Shown here: positions 10,521-22,015 of the stretch, one piece after another
How positions within the stretch are numbered: the first letter of the stretch is position 1
Layout: each line of letters begins with the position of its first letter
Assembly (NCBI RefSeq): GCF_023065955.2
Contig: NW_026622930.1
Coordinates: forward strand, 15,787,449-15,851,448
DNA length: 64,000 nucleotides
Source: Ursus arctos
Taxonomy: Eukaryota; Chordata; Mammalia; Carnivora; Ursidae
Reading direction: 5' to 3'
The notes under the pieces: model-generated
The model's input: only the letters and a program-made list of their open reading frames with translations
The model's database searches: none
What the model was told of the DNA's origin: nothing
Made by a program: the position numbers and the translations under genes

Positions 10521-11753
10521 CAAAGGGGGCCTCCCCTGATGATCATTGTAATCTAGTTTCATTTCAGTGAATTTCCATTCAACCACATCAAACTCCCAAC
10601 CCCAGAAAAGTACTCAATAATTATTCAAGTTAGAATACCAGTGCCTAGAGCATTTATAAATACACGCATACAGGCAAAAACCCTATCCTTTACCATTCAT
10701 ATTAATGTCAACTTGTAATTAAAATGAAAGAAATATTCTCAGATGCCCAATTCATCAAATTCTTTATCACTATTTCGCCCCATGCATCAGTTGATTACTT
10801 AATTCCTTTTTTGCCTTACTTTTCAAGTGAATTCTAAATCTCCAGACTCATTTGGGAAAAAGAAAATCCACCTCTGAATTCAACGAAGTTACTTGCAGCC
10901 CTGATGGTGGAAAAAGAGAGTTAACCAAATTCTAATTTCTTTATAGGAAATAACAAGAATTTGAACAAGATCATACTTAAGGCCCTTCCAGTTCTAAATA
11001 TATCTAATTCCTTGATTTTTCAAATTGATTGAAGTCTTGAGGTTGATAAAAAATTTTCAACAGAAATTTTTAAATAAAGATAATAATCTTATAACTCAGA
11101 TAACAAAATATCTGAGTCATATTGCTGCTTCATTCTTGGCATCATGACTTTCCTCACCTTGCTTTTATTTCGTTCGTGTATTATTCTTTTCTTTTAGTTT
11201 TTTTCCTTTGATTTTATTCAAATATCTTAATTTCTATAAGGAAATATGACCTATTTATAACATTTGCCGGGGGTTATAACTAACTCTGCATTGCAAGCAC
11301 ATGTGGCCGCTCCTACTTAAAATTACTTTCCATATGCATTTCGTTATTTTAATATTTCAGGCACTAATAAAATTTTGGCAGAAATAAATAAATGAAATTG
11401 CTTCATTTCACTTTAGTTTGTATACAGGATTTTACACTGCAGGGACTCAAGATAATTTGTCGATACCAGCATGAAATAGACTTCTTCACGCACCTTATTA
11501 TCTTCCTTCCACTCTGCCCTCCTTTTAAATTTCTTCTCCCACGTTGTTATAATCTCAAACTAAGAAGTGTTCAAGGAGCTTCCATATTCTGAATATGTTG
11601 GGTAGAGGGTCTTTCATTTAAGCAGCACTAAGTACAACATTTTCAATAAAGGAGGGAGGGAAATTTAAATGGTAATAATTTGAATCTTAAGTTTTGGAGG
11701 CAAAATATAGGTTTTAGTAGGAAATGTAATTTCAAAGAATGATCATTCATCTT

Positions 11754-11912
11754 AGAAATATCTATGGTTAAGTAAGAGGTTCTCTTCATTTTCTCCAAGT
11801 GGTTTGAAAGAATTTGTACCATGTAGTACTGTCCAGTACTATCACCATATTTTATAACAAAAAAGAGACCACAATGGAATGACATTTCTGTTTCACCTGA
11901 GTTGTTAAATGA
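11754..11912 (+). repeat. Copy 2 of an unclassified dispersed repeat pair
   Basis: Homologous to 9729-9888 in the same orientation, about 2.0 kb downstream. The match begins at TAGAAATATCTATGGTTAA and fades after TTCTGTTTCACCTGAG. The flanks of the two copies do not match, which fits two insertions of one element better than a simple local duplication. Confidence 0.7.
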
Positions 11913-13464
11913 TGGAAATTATGTTTAGGAAAGTTTCAGGAATAAAATATCAGAACATGGTTCAAAATAAGGCTTTTCAGTTTGATCCCTTATGTTAATA
12001 TTTTATTTCTTTCAGATACTTTTCATGTCTCGTTGCATTTTTATTAAGAATTTAAATTACGATCTAAGAAGAGAATGAGCTTATATGTCACGTGGAACTA
12101 TTCCTCAGAACCAACCTCGACCTTGCAAAACAGAATATTAGGGAAAAAAAAATTTCAGTATCTCTAAAAAAAACCATAGTATTTTTGATAATATACTAAT
12201 TCAGATCAGCTACCTTAGTCACCTCAGAGGAAAAAAAACAATTATTCCAGTGGTAGTATATACAATCTAGTCTCCCAGAATCTTTAAAATGAAGCAAAAA
12301 TTGTATCCCTTCCAAATGGTAGCCTATCTTATCCATCGACTTCCCCTCTCATGCATTAACTCTTGCAATGCAAGTGTATTCTTCCAGAAGGAAAATATCC
12401 ATGAGTATCCACACTACTTGTGATATTAGAGTAATTTGTTTCCTCAATGTGTAATGCAGACAACCTTCTTTTGAGCAGCCTAGTCTGAGCGGGGCAATCC
12501 TTTACATGCAATTTCTTGCTCAATAATAATGGGTCATTCTAAGCTTGGAAGAAGCTAGTTGGTGTTTTTCCATTTATCTCAGGGTGGCAGCTACTTAAAC
12601 TTGGAAGTGGATTTTACCTCATAAAGCTCCAGACCACTGGGTACATCTACGTGATTCAATAATGTGGTGGATTTCACAGTGCACTGCTTGATTTTGGTCT
12701 TATGAAAAGGTCTCTGGGTGATAGGAATCTGCTAAAGTTGTGACCGAACTGTGCTGTTCTGGAACTCTGCACAGAGGTGTCAACCAAGGTAAAATGGCAC
12801 ATTTACCAACACTTTGAGCCATGTGCTGAAATCATATTTTAGGTCTTAACGTGACTGCCATTTTGTTATTAGATTCCATAAAGCCGTCTTTCCTCTATTC
12901 AGATAGAACCCATATACTTTACAAACAAGCTGGAAATTACTTCTTGTTTTCCCACCTAATCGCTATTACACTGAAGATAATACTAAGTTAAAGCTATGAA
13001 GCCGGTTCTAAATTGTGGTCTTTTTTATTTTTCATTCTGTGTTCCAATTCATGAATTCATCTTCTCTTTACCTTAGTGGATAAGAAGGAGCCTCATTAAA
13101 TTCACCTGCTTCTCCCGCATTACCTAAATGCCGAGTGGCTGTCCAAATGCTGAACAGCGTTATCTGCAGCTGATGGCATGAACGTGGCGAGCAACGTCTT
13201 CAATAACACGGTTTCATTTGTAGAGATAACCAGAAGCTAGAAAGAGAGCAGCACATTAGTTGAGGGGCAAAGAAAAATCGTCTGGAAGCTGGAGGGAGCG
13301 TGCATGGTCGGCCAGGCATTATCAGGATTGCTAACGTTTCATGAAGAATAAAGAATTGGGCTGGACATAAGTGAAAGAGGAAAGCAACCATTTTCATTAG
13401 TTGAGTTTTTACATTTCACTTTTGGGGAGCACTTGGTCGGCACTTCTGACATTTTAGACTAGTT

Positions 13465-13645
13465 AACTGTTGCGGGGGCTCTCCTGTGCATGGCAGGGTG
13501 TCAAGAGGCATCCCTGGCCTCTACCCACAGGATGTCAGTAGTAATCACTGCCCCCCCCCCCGGCCCCACCCCTGCCCAGTCAACTGTAAGAACCAAAACT
13601 GTCTCCAGACATTGCCAAGGAGTGTGAGTGGGGAACTGGTCCACT
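13465..13645 (+). mobile_element. hAT-Charlie-type MER fossil
   Basis: TGTTGCGGGGGCTCTCCTGT, then CATCCCTGGCCTCTACCCAC and ACTGTCTCCAGACATTGCCA are successive blocks of a mammalian-wide non-autonomous hAT element. A run of 12 C (13551-13562) has grown inside it. The exact family name is not settled by eye. Confidence 0.7.
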
Positions 13646-13649
13646 TAAG

Positions 13650-14920
13650 AATGGCTCTAGAAGAAACAGTATTGTTTCAATTGCTATATTTTCTGCTTTA
13701 AATTTATATTCAATAAATTTTAAGACATTAAAAGAACAAAGAAGAAGTTCATTATTATTCATTATTATTCAAGAGGAAGTTTATTATTAGTTCATCATTA
13801 GTGCCGATTGGACATAACAAAATAATCCATTTGGATAGTCTTCTTTCAGCACTCAGAATGTTGAAAGAAGTCATAACCCAATAGAGGAGCATGCAACAAA
13901 ATAATGCAATATGAATGAAAATCCATCTTCGAAGACTCACATACAATCACTGGGCAAAGGTGTAAGCATCTTTAGGACCAATTATCACTCAGAAAGTAGC
14001 ACTCCCTAAAACTGTAGGCCTGGTGTTGTCTCATTAGCTGTGAGAAATCATTAACCACACAAAGTCAGTCTTTTTTTTTTTTTTTTTTTTTTTTAATAAC
14101 CATCCATCATTTCAAGTCATTAGCTTCCTCATAAAATTGTTAGGAATGCAAAATTATTTTTCAAAAAATCATTAGTTACAGGGCATTGCATTATAAAAGC
14201 ATGGGTCTATTACTCCATCCTTTTCTGCAGAAAAACGTGTCAGATATGCGAGATCATTTATGTTGATAAATAACCTTTTAACTAGGCCCATTGTCTCATG
14301 GTCAGGCTGATATTAGCTGTTCCATTTCAACAGTGATTTTTACTGCAAGGCCATTTTATAGATAGGAAAAATCCTGAAATTAAAGAGAGCAAACATCATT
14401 TTTCATCCAGCCGAAAACAACATTTTAAAAAGCAGCTTTGTTCCGTGTAATGTGTGGCTCAGAGACTTAACTAGAGCCAGCGGCTTGCCTCTGTTTACCA
14501 GCATTTTGTCACTGCCTGGGTTCTATTCACTGAAGATTTGGCTTCCTTTCCTCCCTCTCTGATTTTTTAAAGCTTAAAACAAGTGTCACAGCCACCACGA
14601 GAGAGCTTCAAGACTGCTGCCTAATGATTTTTCACCCAAGATACCTTGTTATGGAAGATAAATGTCACCCCTATTGTTGGCCTCTGAAATGAGCTATAAA
14701 ATGCCATCTCTTCTTTTGTTCCCATTTCTCCAAGTTTCTAAGATTTTGGAATGATTTGAAATAAATGTTGAAAAATCAGATTACTTATTATGTTCTATTT
14801 TTTTGATGATACCTGGATAAAGGAGAATTTGTTAATTTTTAGACACTATGACCTGTAATGGGGTCATTATTTCACTTATTCTGCAGAAGTCTATTGAAAA
14901 CCTACATTACAAAACAGGGA
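13650..14920. other. Unassigned DNA, repeat-poor
   Basis: It contains a 24-T run (14071-14094) and small ATTATTATTC repeats near 13752-13790. 14100-14760 is otherwise free of recognisable repeats and compositionally complex, so it is a candidate conserved non-coding stretch. No exon is supported. Confidence 0.35.
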
Positions 14921-14940
14921 TCTTCCCTTGCCTTCCCTTG

Positions 14941-15059
14941 CCTTCCCTTCCCTTCCTTTCTCCCTTCTCTTCTCCCTTCCCCTTCCTCCCTTCCTTCCTT
15001 CCTTCCTTCCTTCCTTCCTTCCTTCCTTCCTTCCTTCTTTCCTTTTTTTTTTTTTTTCT
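14941..15059. repeat. Pyrimidine tract with (CCTT)n and poly(T)
   Basis: 119 uninterrupted pyrimidines on the + strand: irregular CCCTT/CTCTTC units, then about twelve clean CCTT units (about 14989-15036), then a T run. The overlapping proline/serine/phenylalanine-rich frames at 14848-15158 are products of this tract, not genes. Confidence 0.95.
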
Positions 15060-15079
15060 GGTAGCAAATTAAATAAACC

Positions 15080-15625
15080 TAACTTAAACAGTTTTAGGAT
15101 AAAAAGAAATAAAGGGAATTTATTATCTCATGTAAAAAAAACGGCTGGGGGTATGTGAGGGACATGTCTGGAGGGCATAATTTAAAGTTGGGCATTTTTA
15201 GTTCTTGGTGTAGAGAGCCAAAATGATTTCTCCAAGAACCAGTCTTTCTAACCAGTTTGTCCTCTTATTTCATGTGGGCTCCACTCTCAGGCTCCTGGTG
15301 CTAGTAGAGTAACTGCTGTGAGCTCTAGGCTTGTATGCTTGGTCCAAACCAGGTGGGAGTGAAGAGAGGACAGTCTATTTGCAGTCCCAGCAGGTGTCTG
15401 TCTCATTGGCTCTGACTGGTCACATGTTCATCTCTGACACAATCACTGTAGCTAGGTAGAAAGAAGTGCTCTGGTTGTCCACGGTTGAGTCAGGGGTACA
15501 CCCTAGATTCCTGAGTGGGCTCAATTCCCTGGGTAGCATGGGGATAGAGTGAAGGAATTGTTGGTCCTTCAGTGGAATGGTGACTAGATACTGGTGGTCA
15601 TAAGCAATAGATGTCCACTACATCT
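15080..15625. mobile_element. Probable old interspersed repeat, family unnamed
   Basis: The order GGGAATTTATTATCTCATGT, then CTGACTGGTCACATGTTC, GACACAATCACTGTAGCTAG and AATAGATGTCCACTACA matches a layout I recognise from other mammalian genomes. I cannot name the family. No frame is open across it. Confidence 0.5.
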
Positions 15626-15710
15626 GCTGTCTACATTTGTACCAAAATGTTTGTTGAATAAACAAAGTCAGAAAACCAGATACTACAGGGTAAACAGAGG
15701 CATCTGTACT

Positions 15711-15826
15711 CTTAAATTAGAGAAACAGTCAGGTGCATAACTAAAATATAGGCTAGTAAGAGCCTGACTGGTCTTAAATTAGAGAAACAATCAGGTGCAT
15801 AACTAAAATATAGGCTAGTAAGAGCC
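15711..15826 (+). repeat. 62-bp tandem duplication
   Basis: Unit 1 is 15711-15772 and unit 2 is 15773-15826 (54 bp, the last 8 bases absent). The shared 54 bp differ at one place (CAGTC versus CAATC). The unit begins CTTAAATTAGAGAAACA and ends CTAGTAAGAGCC. Confidence 0.95.
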
Positions 15827-15994
15827 GTCAGGCATAGTGTTATGGGCCTTAAAAGGGTTTTTTACTAGGACACTCAGGGAAAAATTTTAAAGGAATCAGC
15901 TTTTGGAATAGATCCTGAGTAGGATGAAGACATGCAAAAATAGAGGGAATGGCATGAACAAATGGAGCGTATTCATGGGAGAGTAAGTCAGTTC

Positions 15995-16175
15995 AACTCT
16001 GGCCTTGGGACAAATCTTGTTTTTGTAAACAAATTTTTGTTAGAACATAGCCATGTTCACTCATTTGCATAATGTCATAACTATTTTTTTTTTTTTTTTA
16101 GATTTAAGTAGTTGTGACAAACTTCAGGCCTGTAAAGCCTAAAATACTCTCTAGCCCTTTACAGGTAAAGTGCCA
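15995..16175 (+). mobile_element. hAT-type non-autonomous fossil
   Basis: TTTTTGTAAACAAATTTTTG, then TAGAACATAGCCATGTTCAC, TAAGTAGTTGTGACAAACTT, TGTAAAGCCTAAAATACTCT and CTAGCCCTTTACAGGTAAAG are ordered blocks of a common mammalian hAT element. A T run (16084-16099) sits inside. Confidence 0.78.
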
Positions 16176-16389
16176 CTGAATGATAGGATAAATTATGGAA
16201 ATAGCACGTGATTCACCTGGAAAAATCATAAGTGCATAGTAAGAGTAGAGAAGACTGTCTTTAGTGTTTAAAACAATGGAGAATCATTGTGAGGCGTGGA
16301 GAAGCGGATGCTATGATTAAAACTGAGCCTTACTGAAATTAATCTGGCAGAAGGATATAGAATGCACTGGAGAGAGGAGGTGCTCTACC

Positions 16390-16545
16390 ACAAACTTTAA
16401 CATGAAGAATTACCAGGGAGCTTGGGCACAAGCAGATTCCCACCCCCACCTCAGAGATGCCATGTCAGAAACACATGACTTGTTCTCAGGCCATTCTCAC
16501 ACTGCTGGTTCATGCAGTCCAAACTTTTAGAAAGGTTGAATCAAA
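16390..16545 (+). mobile_element. MER5-like hAT fossil
   Basis: AAGAATTACCAGGGAGCTTG, CAGATTCCCACCCCCACCTC and CACTGCTGGTTCATGCAGTC follow the order of MER5-type elements, including the closing CCAAACTTTTAGAA. It is diverged. The 103-codon frame at 16512-16823 starts inside it and shows no protein motif. Confidence 0.62.
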
Positions 16546-16549
16546 TTTC

Positions 16550-18179
16550 TAGGAAATGGGTAATCAGTCTTAAGATTACTATAGTAGTTCCTGTGAAAGA
16601 TGGTAGCATCTCACTAGAGTCGGGGGCAGGCTTGGTGCCATCATTTGTAGAGCCATGGTTAGAGTTTCCTTGGAAACACCCAGCCTCTTACATAGTCCCC
16701 TTCTCTCTCAACCCCAGGATCCATCCCTATCACAAAAGGTCTCTTGAGCACATGGACATCCAAGGTCATGCAGCCCCTCTTCCAACAGCCATGTCACGTA
16801 CACAGTCTGTCTTTGGAGGGTGACTTAGGGAGGTAGGGTTGGGGCCACTTGGACAAGATTGTCGAAGGTCCTAGGTATCTTCATCATGATCTAGAATGGA
16901 ACATGCGAGCCTCATGTGGAAAAATTTTCTTGGTCTCTAACTTTCCATCTTTTGGTGAAGTGTGTGTCCAGAGGAAGGCCAGAGTATTAGCCCCTGTGAT
17001 GTGGGACCCAAGACTGGGGCCCTGATTACCTGGTCTAAAGGTAAGGCTGAGAAAGGGGAGAGAGAAGAGGAGATGTGTGTTTAAGGCACGGCTCTGGCAA
17101 AATTGGCAGGACTTGGTGGCTGTTATAATGCAAGAGCTCATGGGAAGGAGAATGAGTCAAGGGTGACAATGTTTTCAGGCTTCTGAAATGCGGGATATGT
17201 GTTGTCGTCTCAAAATAAAAGCAGAAAGTCAGGAAACAGGTAGTGAAAAAACATGGTTTTGATTTACATATCTTGTAAATGAGGAATAAGGATGAAATCT
17301 AAGTGGTAATGAGCCAAATGGATTGATAAATAAGGAAGAGAGGTTAGAATTAGGGTATGCAATGTAATGTTAAGAGAATAATTCTCTTAACTCCTTTTAT
17401 TTATGAAAAAAATTGAATTTGTTTTAGAATAAATTCTAATTGTACCAGTCCTTTATTTATTATCTGGGCTATCTTAAATAGAGAAATTCCCAGTCATGCA
17501 TTACTTGACAACGCTGAGGTAGATATTGTAAAGAAAGGCAACATACATGCCTCATTACTTATAAATAAATGCTATTTAAGTTATCCCACATGTGGCCAGT
17601 GGGAAATTCTCTCAGTTGGCCCCTGAGTCATTTGTCATGACCCCCATTGTCTTTAAGAGCTTCTGTGTTACCAAAACAGTTTGCACTTTTTTGTTTCAGA
17701 CCAGGATTTAGGAATTTCTCCAAAGAGCTCTGGGTCATTTTAATGAGATGTGCTCTTTAGAGATTGTACTATGGATAACAAAAGTCCTTGTTGCTTCTGG
17801 GCCGCTGATTGCCATTAGTATTTTTGTGTGTGTCGCCAGTTGGACAAAGTGCATATTTTTAAAAGGGAAAATTTATAATAATTTCATGCAAACACTTCCA
17901 ATTCAATATGGTTTTTACTTAACCTCATCAGTCGTTCCATATGTTCCTTCCCTCATGCCAAAAATCACAGTTGTCAAAGGCGCCAATATTCATTTGCTTC
18001 CTTCCCCAAAGCACCCGTCATAGGGCAGAATGACACTATTCGCTCCACCAACGATGCAGCCATTAGATGATTATTTTAGAAAGTGTGAGGTTTTCTGGTT
18101 TGGTGGATTGGGCTGGTTCTGTGCTTCTTTTTTTTCTTTGGGTAAATGTCATTAGGATGTCTGGTCAAATTATAATTTT
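16550..18179. other. Unassigned DNA with a short perfect palindrome
   Basis: I recognise no transposon. 17369-17391 is a perfect palindrome (11-bp arms, one-base spacer). A strong-looking acceptor (TTTTTTGTTTCAG, ending 17700) is not followed by a usable exon. 17600-18060 is repeat-free and could be conserved non-coding DNA. Confidence 0.35.
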
Positions 18180-18192
18180 AAAGTCATTTGGA

Positions 18193-18424
18193 GGGGCGCC
18201 TGGGTGGCTTAGTCATTAAGCATCTGCCTTTGGCTCAGGTCATGATCCCAGGGTCCTGGGATCAAGCCCCACATTGGGACTCCCCGCTCAGCGGGGAACC
18301 TGCTTCTCCCTCTCCAGCTCCCTGTCTCCCTGTGCTTGTGTTCCCTCTCACTATCTCTCTCTGTCAAATAAATAAATAAAATCTTTTAAAAGAGAGAAAG
18401 AAAGAAAGAAAGAAAGAAAGGAAG
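18193..18424 (+). mobile_element. SINEC, + orientation, with (GAAA)n tail
   Basis: A near full-length copy starting GGGGCGCCTGGGTGGCTTAG. The tail AAATAAATAAATAAAATC has been extended by (GAAA)n (18393-18424). A perfect 13-bp target duplication AAAGTCATTTGGA flanks it at 18180-18192 and 18425-18437. Confidence 0.98.
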
Positions 18425-18544
18425 AAAGTCATTTGGAATAGTTCCATTTTGTGAGGTATGACAACTATCTTGATATATAGTTAAGTTCTTTCATTTCGTT
18501 TTTTTCCAAGTTTGATTCATAATTTATTGTTTGGTAATTTATTA

Positions 18545-19330
18545 ATTTATTTTTTGTAAATGGAATACTGCAGAGTTCCAAAGTCAAGCATACAAAAGTT
18601 ATATTCAGAAGAGCCTAGCTTCTGTTCCCGTCTCCTTCAAACTCTTTACCAGTCTCACCAGCTGGCACTTATTACATTTTTGTTATTGTTTATTCTCTCA
18701 TTTTTTAATATATAAGCAAATATGTGTATATTTTCTGTAATTTCTAAGCTCCCTCATAGGACAAATGTAGCTCACTGCATATTTTTTTTAATTTGGCCCC
18801 CGCCCACTTATTTGTGTATCCTACTGATCACTTCATCGTATTTTATCAAATCATTTCTTATTCTTTCTTTATAGCTACATAGTGTTCCAGTAAGTAAATG
18901 TACCAGTTTATTCAAGTGGTCTTTTATTGGCAGATACTTAGGTTGTTTCCAGTCTTTTGCTTTTACAAAAAAATACCTCATTGATTTCCTTGTGTTTATG
19001 TATTTTCATATTTTATCAGTGTCTCTTTGTGATATATTCCCAGAAGAGGAAACACTAGGTCAAAGGGGGACTGACTTCATAATTTTGCTAGATACAATCT
19101 CACCCTCTGTGAGGTTATACCACTTGTATTCCCAGTGGCAAAGTGTGAGAAGGATGTATTCACCCTGCCTCATCAAAGAGTATTTTGTGAGGCCTTAGGA
19201 GTTTTGCCAACCAGAAAGATGGGAAATGGCACCATACTTTATTTTTGATTTGCGTGTCTCTGATGTTGAGTGAAGCTGGGGATCTTTCCTGTGCTTACAA
19301 ACTGTTTTGCTTTTTCTATGGACTGTGTGT
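18545..19330 (-). mobile_element. Old L1 3' region, antisense
   Basis: TTAGGTTGTTTCCAGTCTTT, then TATATTCCCAGAAGAGGAAA, ACACTAGGTCAAAGG and CTTGTATTCCCAGTGGCAAA are the reverse-strand blocks of an old mammalian L1 3' region. No coding capacity remains. Confidence 0.75.
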
Positions 19331-19844
19331 TCCCATCTCTAGCCCGGTTCTCTGACACGCTCACAATGTGGTGTCTGTCATTTCCTGACTAACGTAAGGG
19401 CCTCATCTACGCTAACTGGCACCACACAAACCTGCTTGCAGTTCCCTGAAGGAGAGATTGGGCTTCATTCCTCTCTGCTTGTACCTCTCAGCTTTGGCAC
19501 AGACCCCTGGCTTTGCTCCATCTGCTGTACCTTCCAGGTACCGCCAACTCACTCTCGCATCAGCCGACTTCCAGTGTCTGGAAGTATGCACACTGAGATC
19601 CTTGTGGGTGCCTGCCTTTGAAGACTTGGACTCAGGTAGAGCATTTTCATGTTTTTTACTGTTACATGCCTTCCGTGTTGTTGCAAACTTGAAATAAGTA
19701 TGCATTACATTTATAACTTAAAATGAGCAAATCGTAGAGAGAAACAAACCTCGAATCTCCTTTTGAAGCCTTCCTTGTTACCCCATCAGAGATTTACATA
19801 ACCCATCTTCTGCTCTGCTTTGCCACCGCTCTATCCATACAGCC

Positions 19845-20270
19845 ATCTGTTTCCATGCGGTCGGGCCGCCATAACAAGATACCACAGACCGGCTGGTTTA
19901 AACACCATCCATTTGGTCACAGTTGTGGAGGGCAGAAATCGAAGATCAAAGCGCCGGCAGGGTTGGTTTCCTGTAAGGGCTCTCTTGCTGGCATTCCGAC
20001 CGCCTTCTCACTGTGTTCTCACGTGGACTTTCCTCTATGTGTGCTCTGAGAGAAAGAGAGAGAGACAAACAGAAAGTTCAGGAGTGGGCCCTCTGGTATC
20101 TCTTTTTCTTCTAAGGGCATCAGTCCTACTAGATTAGAGCCCTACCCTTATGACCTCATTTAACCGTAATTACTTTCTCAAAGGCCCTATCCCCAAATAC
20201 AGTCATATTGGGGGTTGGGACTTCAACATATGAATTTCAGGAGCACATATTTCAGTCCATAATGCCATCT
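19845..20270 (-). mobile_element. MLT1/MST-like solitary LTR, minus orientation
   Basis: Read on the minus strand it has the MaLR LTR layout: it ends at CGGGCCGCCATAACAAGATA on the + strand and begins near GGGACTTCAACATATGAATT and TTTCAGTCCATAATG. Internal blocks GGCAGGGTTGGTTTCCTGTA and CCTTATGACCTCATTT also fit. It is an old endogenous retrovirus-like LTR with no internal genes. The 105-codon frame at 19820-20137 is only a reading of this LTR. Confidence 0.85.
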
Positions 20271-20329
20271 ATCATCTGTCTGTCTGTCATCGACCCATCC
20301 ATTTAGCTATCTATTTATGTTTAAAGCAC

Positions 20330-20485
20330 TGGTTACTTTGCATAAGACCACCTGCTTAATTATGTCTTTCTTTCTTCTAAGTTTTGCCTTCTGTCAGAGT
20401 AGCTGTTATATCTTGATACCTTTGATTCACTAGAGTTTAGCACATCATGGGTGCTTCAGAAGTATTTATTGAATGATGATTTAGA
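20330..20485 (+). mobile_element. Possible L2/MIR 3'-end fragment
   Basis: The end reads GAGTTTAGCACATCATGGGTGCTTCAGAAGTATTTATTGAATGATGA-like, the usual tail of L2/MIR with an ATTTATTGAATGA terminus. It is diverged and short. Confidence 0.45.
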
Positions 20486-20754
20486 TGCTGGTCTTCGGGC
20501 ATGCGATTGGGTAAATAACACATGTATTTCTCTATTATTTTCCTGAAAATTCGAATAAAGGAAGATTCCCTTCTTTCACTGATATCCTCTAAACACCATA
20601 GGATATTTTTATGACCAAGTCAGGCAATGAACACATGAAAATTAAAAGAGTATTTTTAGGTAGAAAGCAATATTAAGTCTTTACGTAAATTTTTAAGGGT
20701 ATTGATTTTCAGTAACTGTTCCCTTTAGTTAACTTGGACAGTTACATGCTTTGT

Positions 20755-20950
20755 GGGGGCACCTGAGTGGCTCAGTCAGCTAGGCGTCTGACTCTTGGTT
20801 TCACCTCAGGTCATGATCTCAGGGTCATGAGATCAAGCCCAGAGTACTGGGCTCTGCATGGAGCTTAAGATTCTCTCTCCCTGTCCCTTTGCTCCTCCTC
20901 CCCTGCTCACTCTCTCCCTCTAAATAAATAAATAAATAAATAAATAAATA
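20755..20950 (+). mobile_element. SINEC, + orientation
   Basis: It has a GGGGGCACCTGAGTGGCTCA head, a CTCTCTCCCTGTCCC body and an (AAAT)n tail of about seven units. Substitutions mark an older subfamily. I see no clean target duplication. Confidence 0.95.
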
Positions 20951-21576
20951 CTGTTTGTATTTTCTCCAACTATGTTACCATATTATAGCTTATAAAATAA
21001 TCAGTTTTATTTTTTCATCATGTTGTTTATATTGAAAAATATATAGGCAGCTGAAGAATTTATAATTTATGAGCAATTGCAATTTCCTTAAATTTATTGA
21101 TCTGTTTATCTGAGCTTTTAAAGCTGACTTTGGATATGAATGATATAGCAGGCTGGTATTTTGTGCTCTAATTCACTAGAATGCAATAGAAAGTTGCTCT
21201 CTGATCACACCTAGTTCATCAGGAGCTAGGAGGGCAGTGATAACTCATGGAACACAACACTGTCATTTGCAGCCCCCACATGTTAGACCGTGGCCTAGGA
21301 CCAGAAGGACATGCACAGTTGGGCTTTTGCCAATGAACCATCTGTGGCAGAAATAATGAGGGCAGAGTGAGGGAGGATTCCTAGGACGGCCTCAATTTCT
21401 CCACTGGCAGGAGGATAATACTAGGATTACGCCAGTTTTTATATACTGAATGAAGGAAATATGTTTTGGTTCTAGAATCATTTGTGAAATGTTATATCTG
21501 TATAAGTGATGTCCTGAAGGTGTCACCTTTGATGTTTCTTAATGTTCTCTGAACCCTTCAACAGAGTTTATTATTT

Positions 21577-21635
21577 AAAAAAAGAAGAAGAAGAAGAAGA
21601 AGAAGAAGAAGAAGAAGAAAAGAAAGAAAGAAGAA

Positions 21636-21671
<36 letters not shown>

Positions 21672-21735
21672 GAAAAAGAAAAAGAAAAAGAAAAAGAAAA
21701 AGAAAAAGAAAAAGAAAAAGAAAAAGAAAAGAAAA
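21577..21735 (+). repeat. 159-nt pure purine microsatellite
   Basis: An unbroken purine strand with three successive motifs: (GAA)n to about 21620, (GAAA)n to about 21670, then (GAAAAA)n to 21735. The Glu/Lys-rich frame (21542-21766) and its Phe/Ser mirror on the other strand are products of the repeat. Such tracts can form triplex DNA and are length-variable. Confidence 0.97.
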
Positions 21736-21839
21736 TGTTAATGAATTGACAACTTCCCACCTGTGATACTCAGGGGACGCTGATGTGCCTGGCTTGTTCT
21801 TCTGTCAGAGGGTGGCCCTATTGAAATGAAAATGTCATG

Positions 21840-22015
21840 GAATTTGAAAACAGCAATTTCTGGGCTTACATGCCATATCTGCTATCACAGCTATGGGTCC
21901 TTGGGCAATCTACTTAATCTTCTTGAAGTAAAAAGGATACAACACTTATTTTCATAATAGCTAATGGAGTACATATCTAAAGAACACAGTACAGTGATTT
22001 GCTAATCAATAAAGT
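21840..22015 (+). mobile_element. MIR, + orientation
   Basis: GGGTCCTTGGGCAATCTACT followed by TAATCTTCTTGAAGTAAAAAGGATA and a closing AGAACACAGTACAGTGATTT follow the MIR order, including the conserved CTTGGGCAA core. It is diverged. Confidence 0.62.

Larger units (their letters stand above)
9991..13460. other. Mostly unassigned DNA, possible conserved non-coding blocks
   Basis: Apart from the repeat copy at 11754-11912 I see no transposon. 10040-10920 has mixed composition with few homopolymers and includes a compact nested inverted repeat (10456-10520). No splice-bounded open frame stands out. Confidence 0.35.

Noticed and set aside
17701..17760. Strong acceptor TTTTTTGTTTCAG
   Set aside because: No donor follows within an open frame.
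19820..20137. 105-codon + strand frame
   Set aside because: It is a reading through an MLT1-like LTR.
21542..21766. Glu/Lys-rich frame
   Set aside because: A product of the purine microsatellite.
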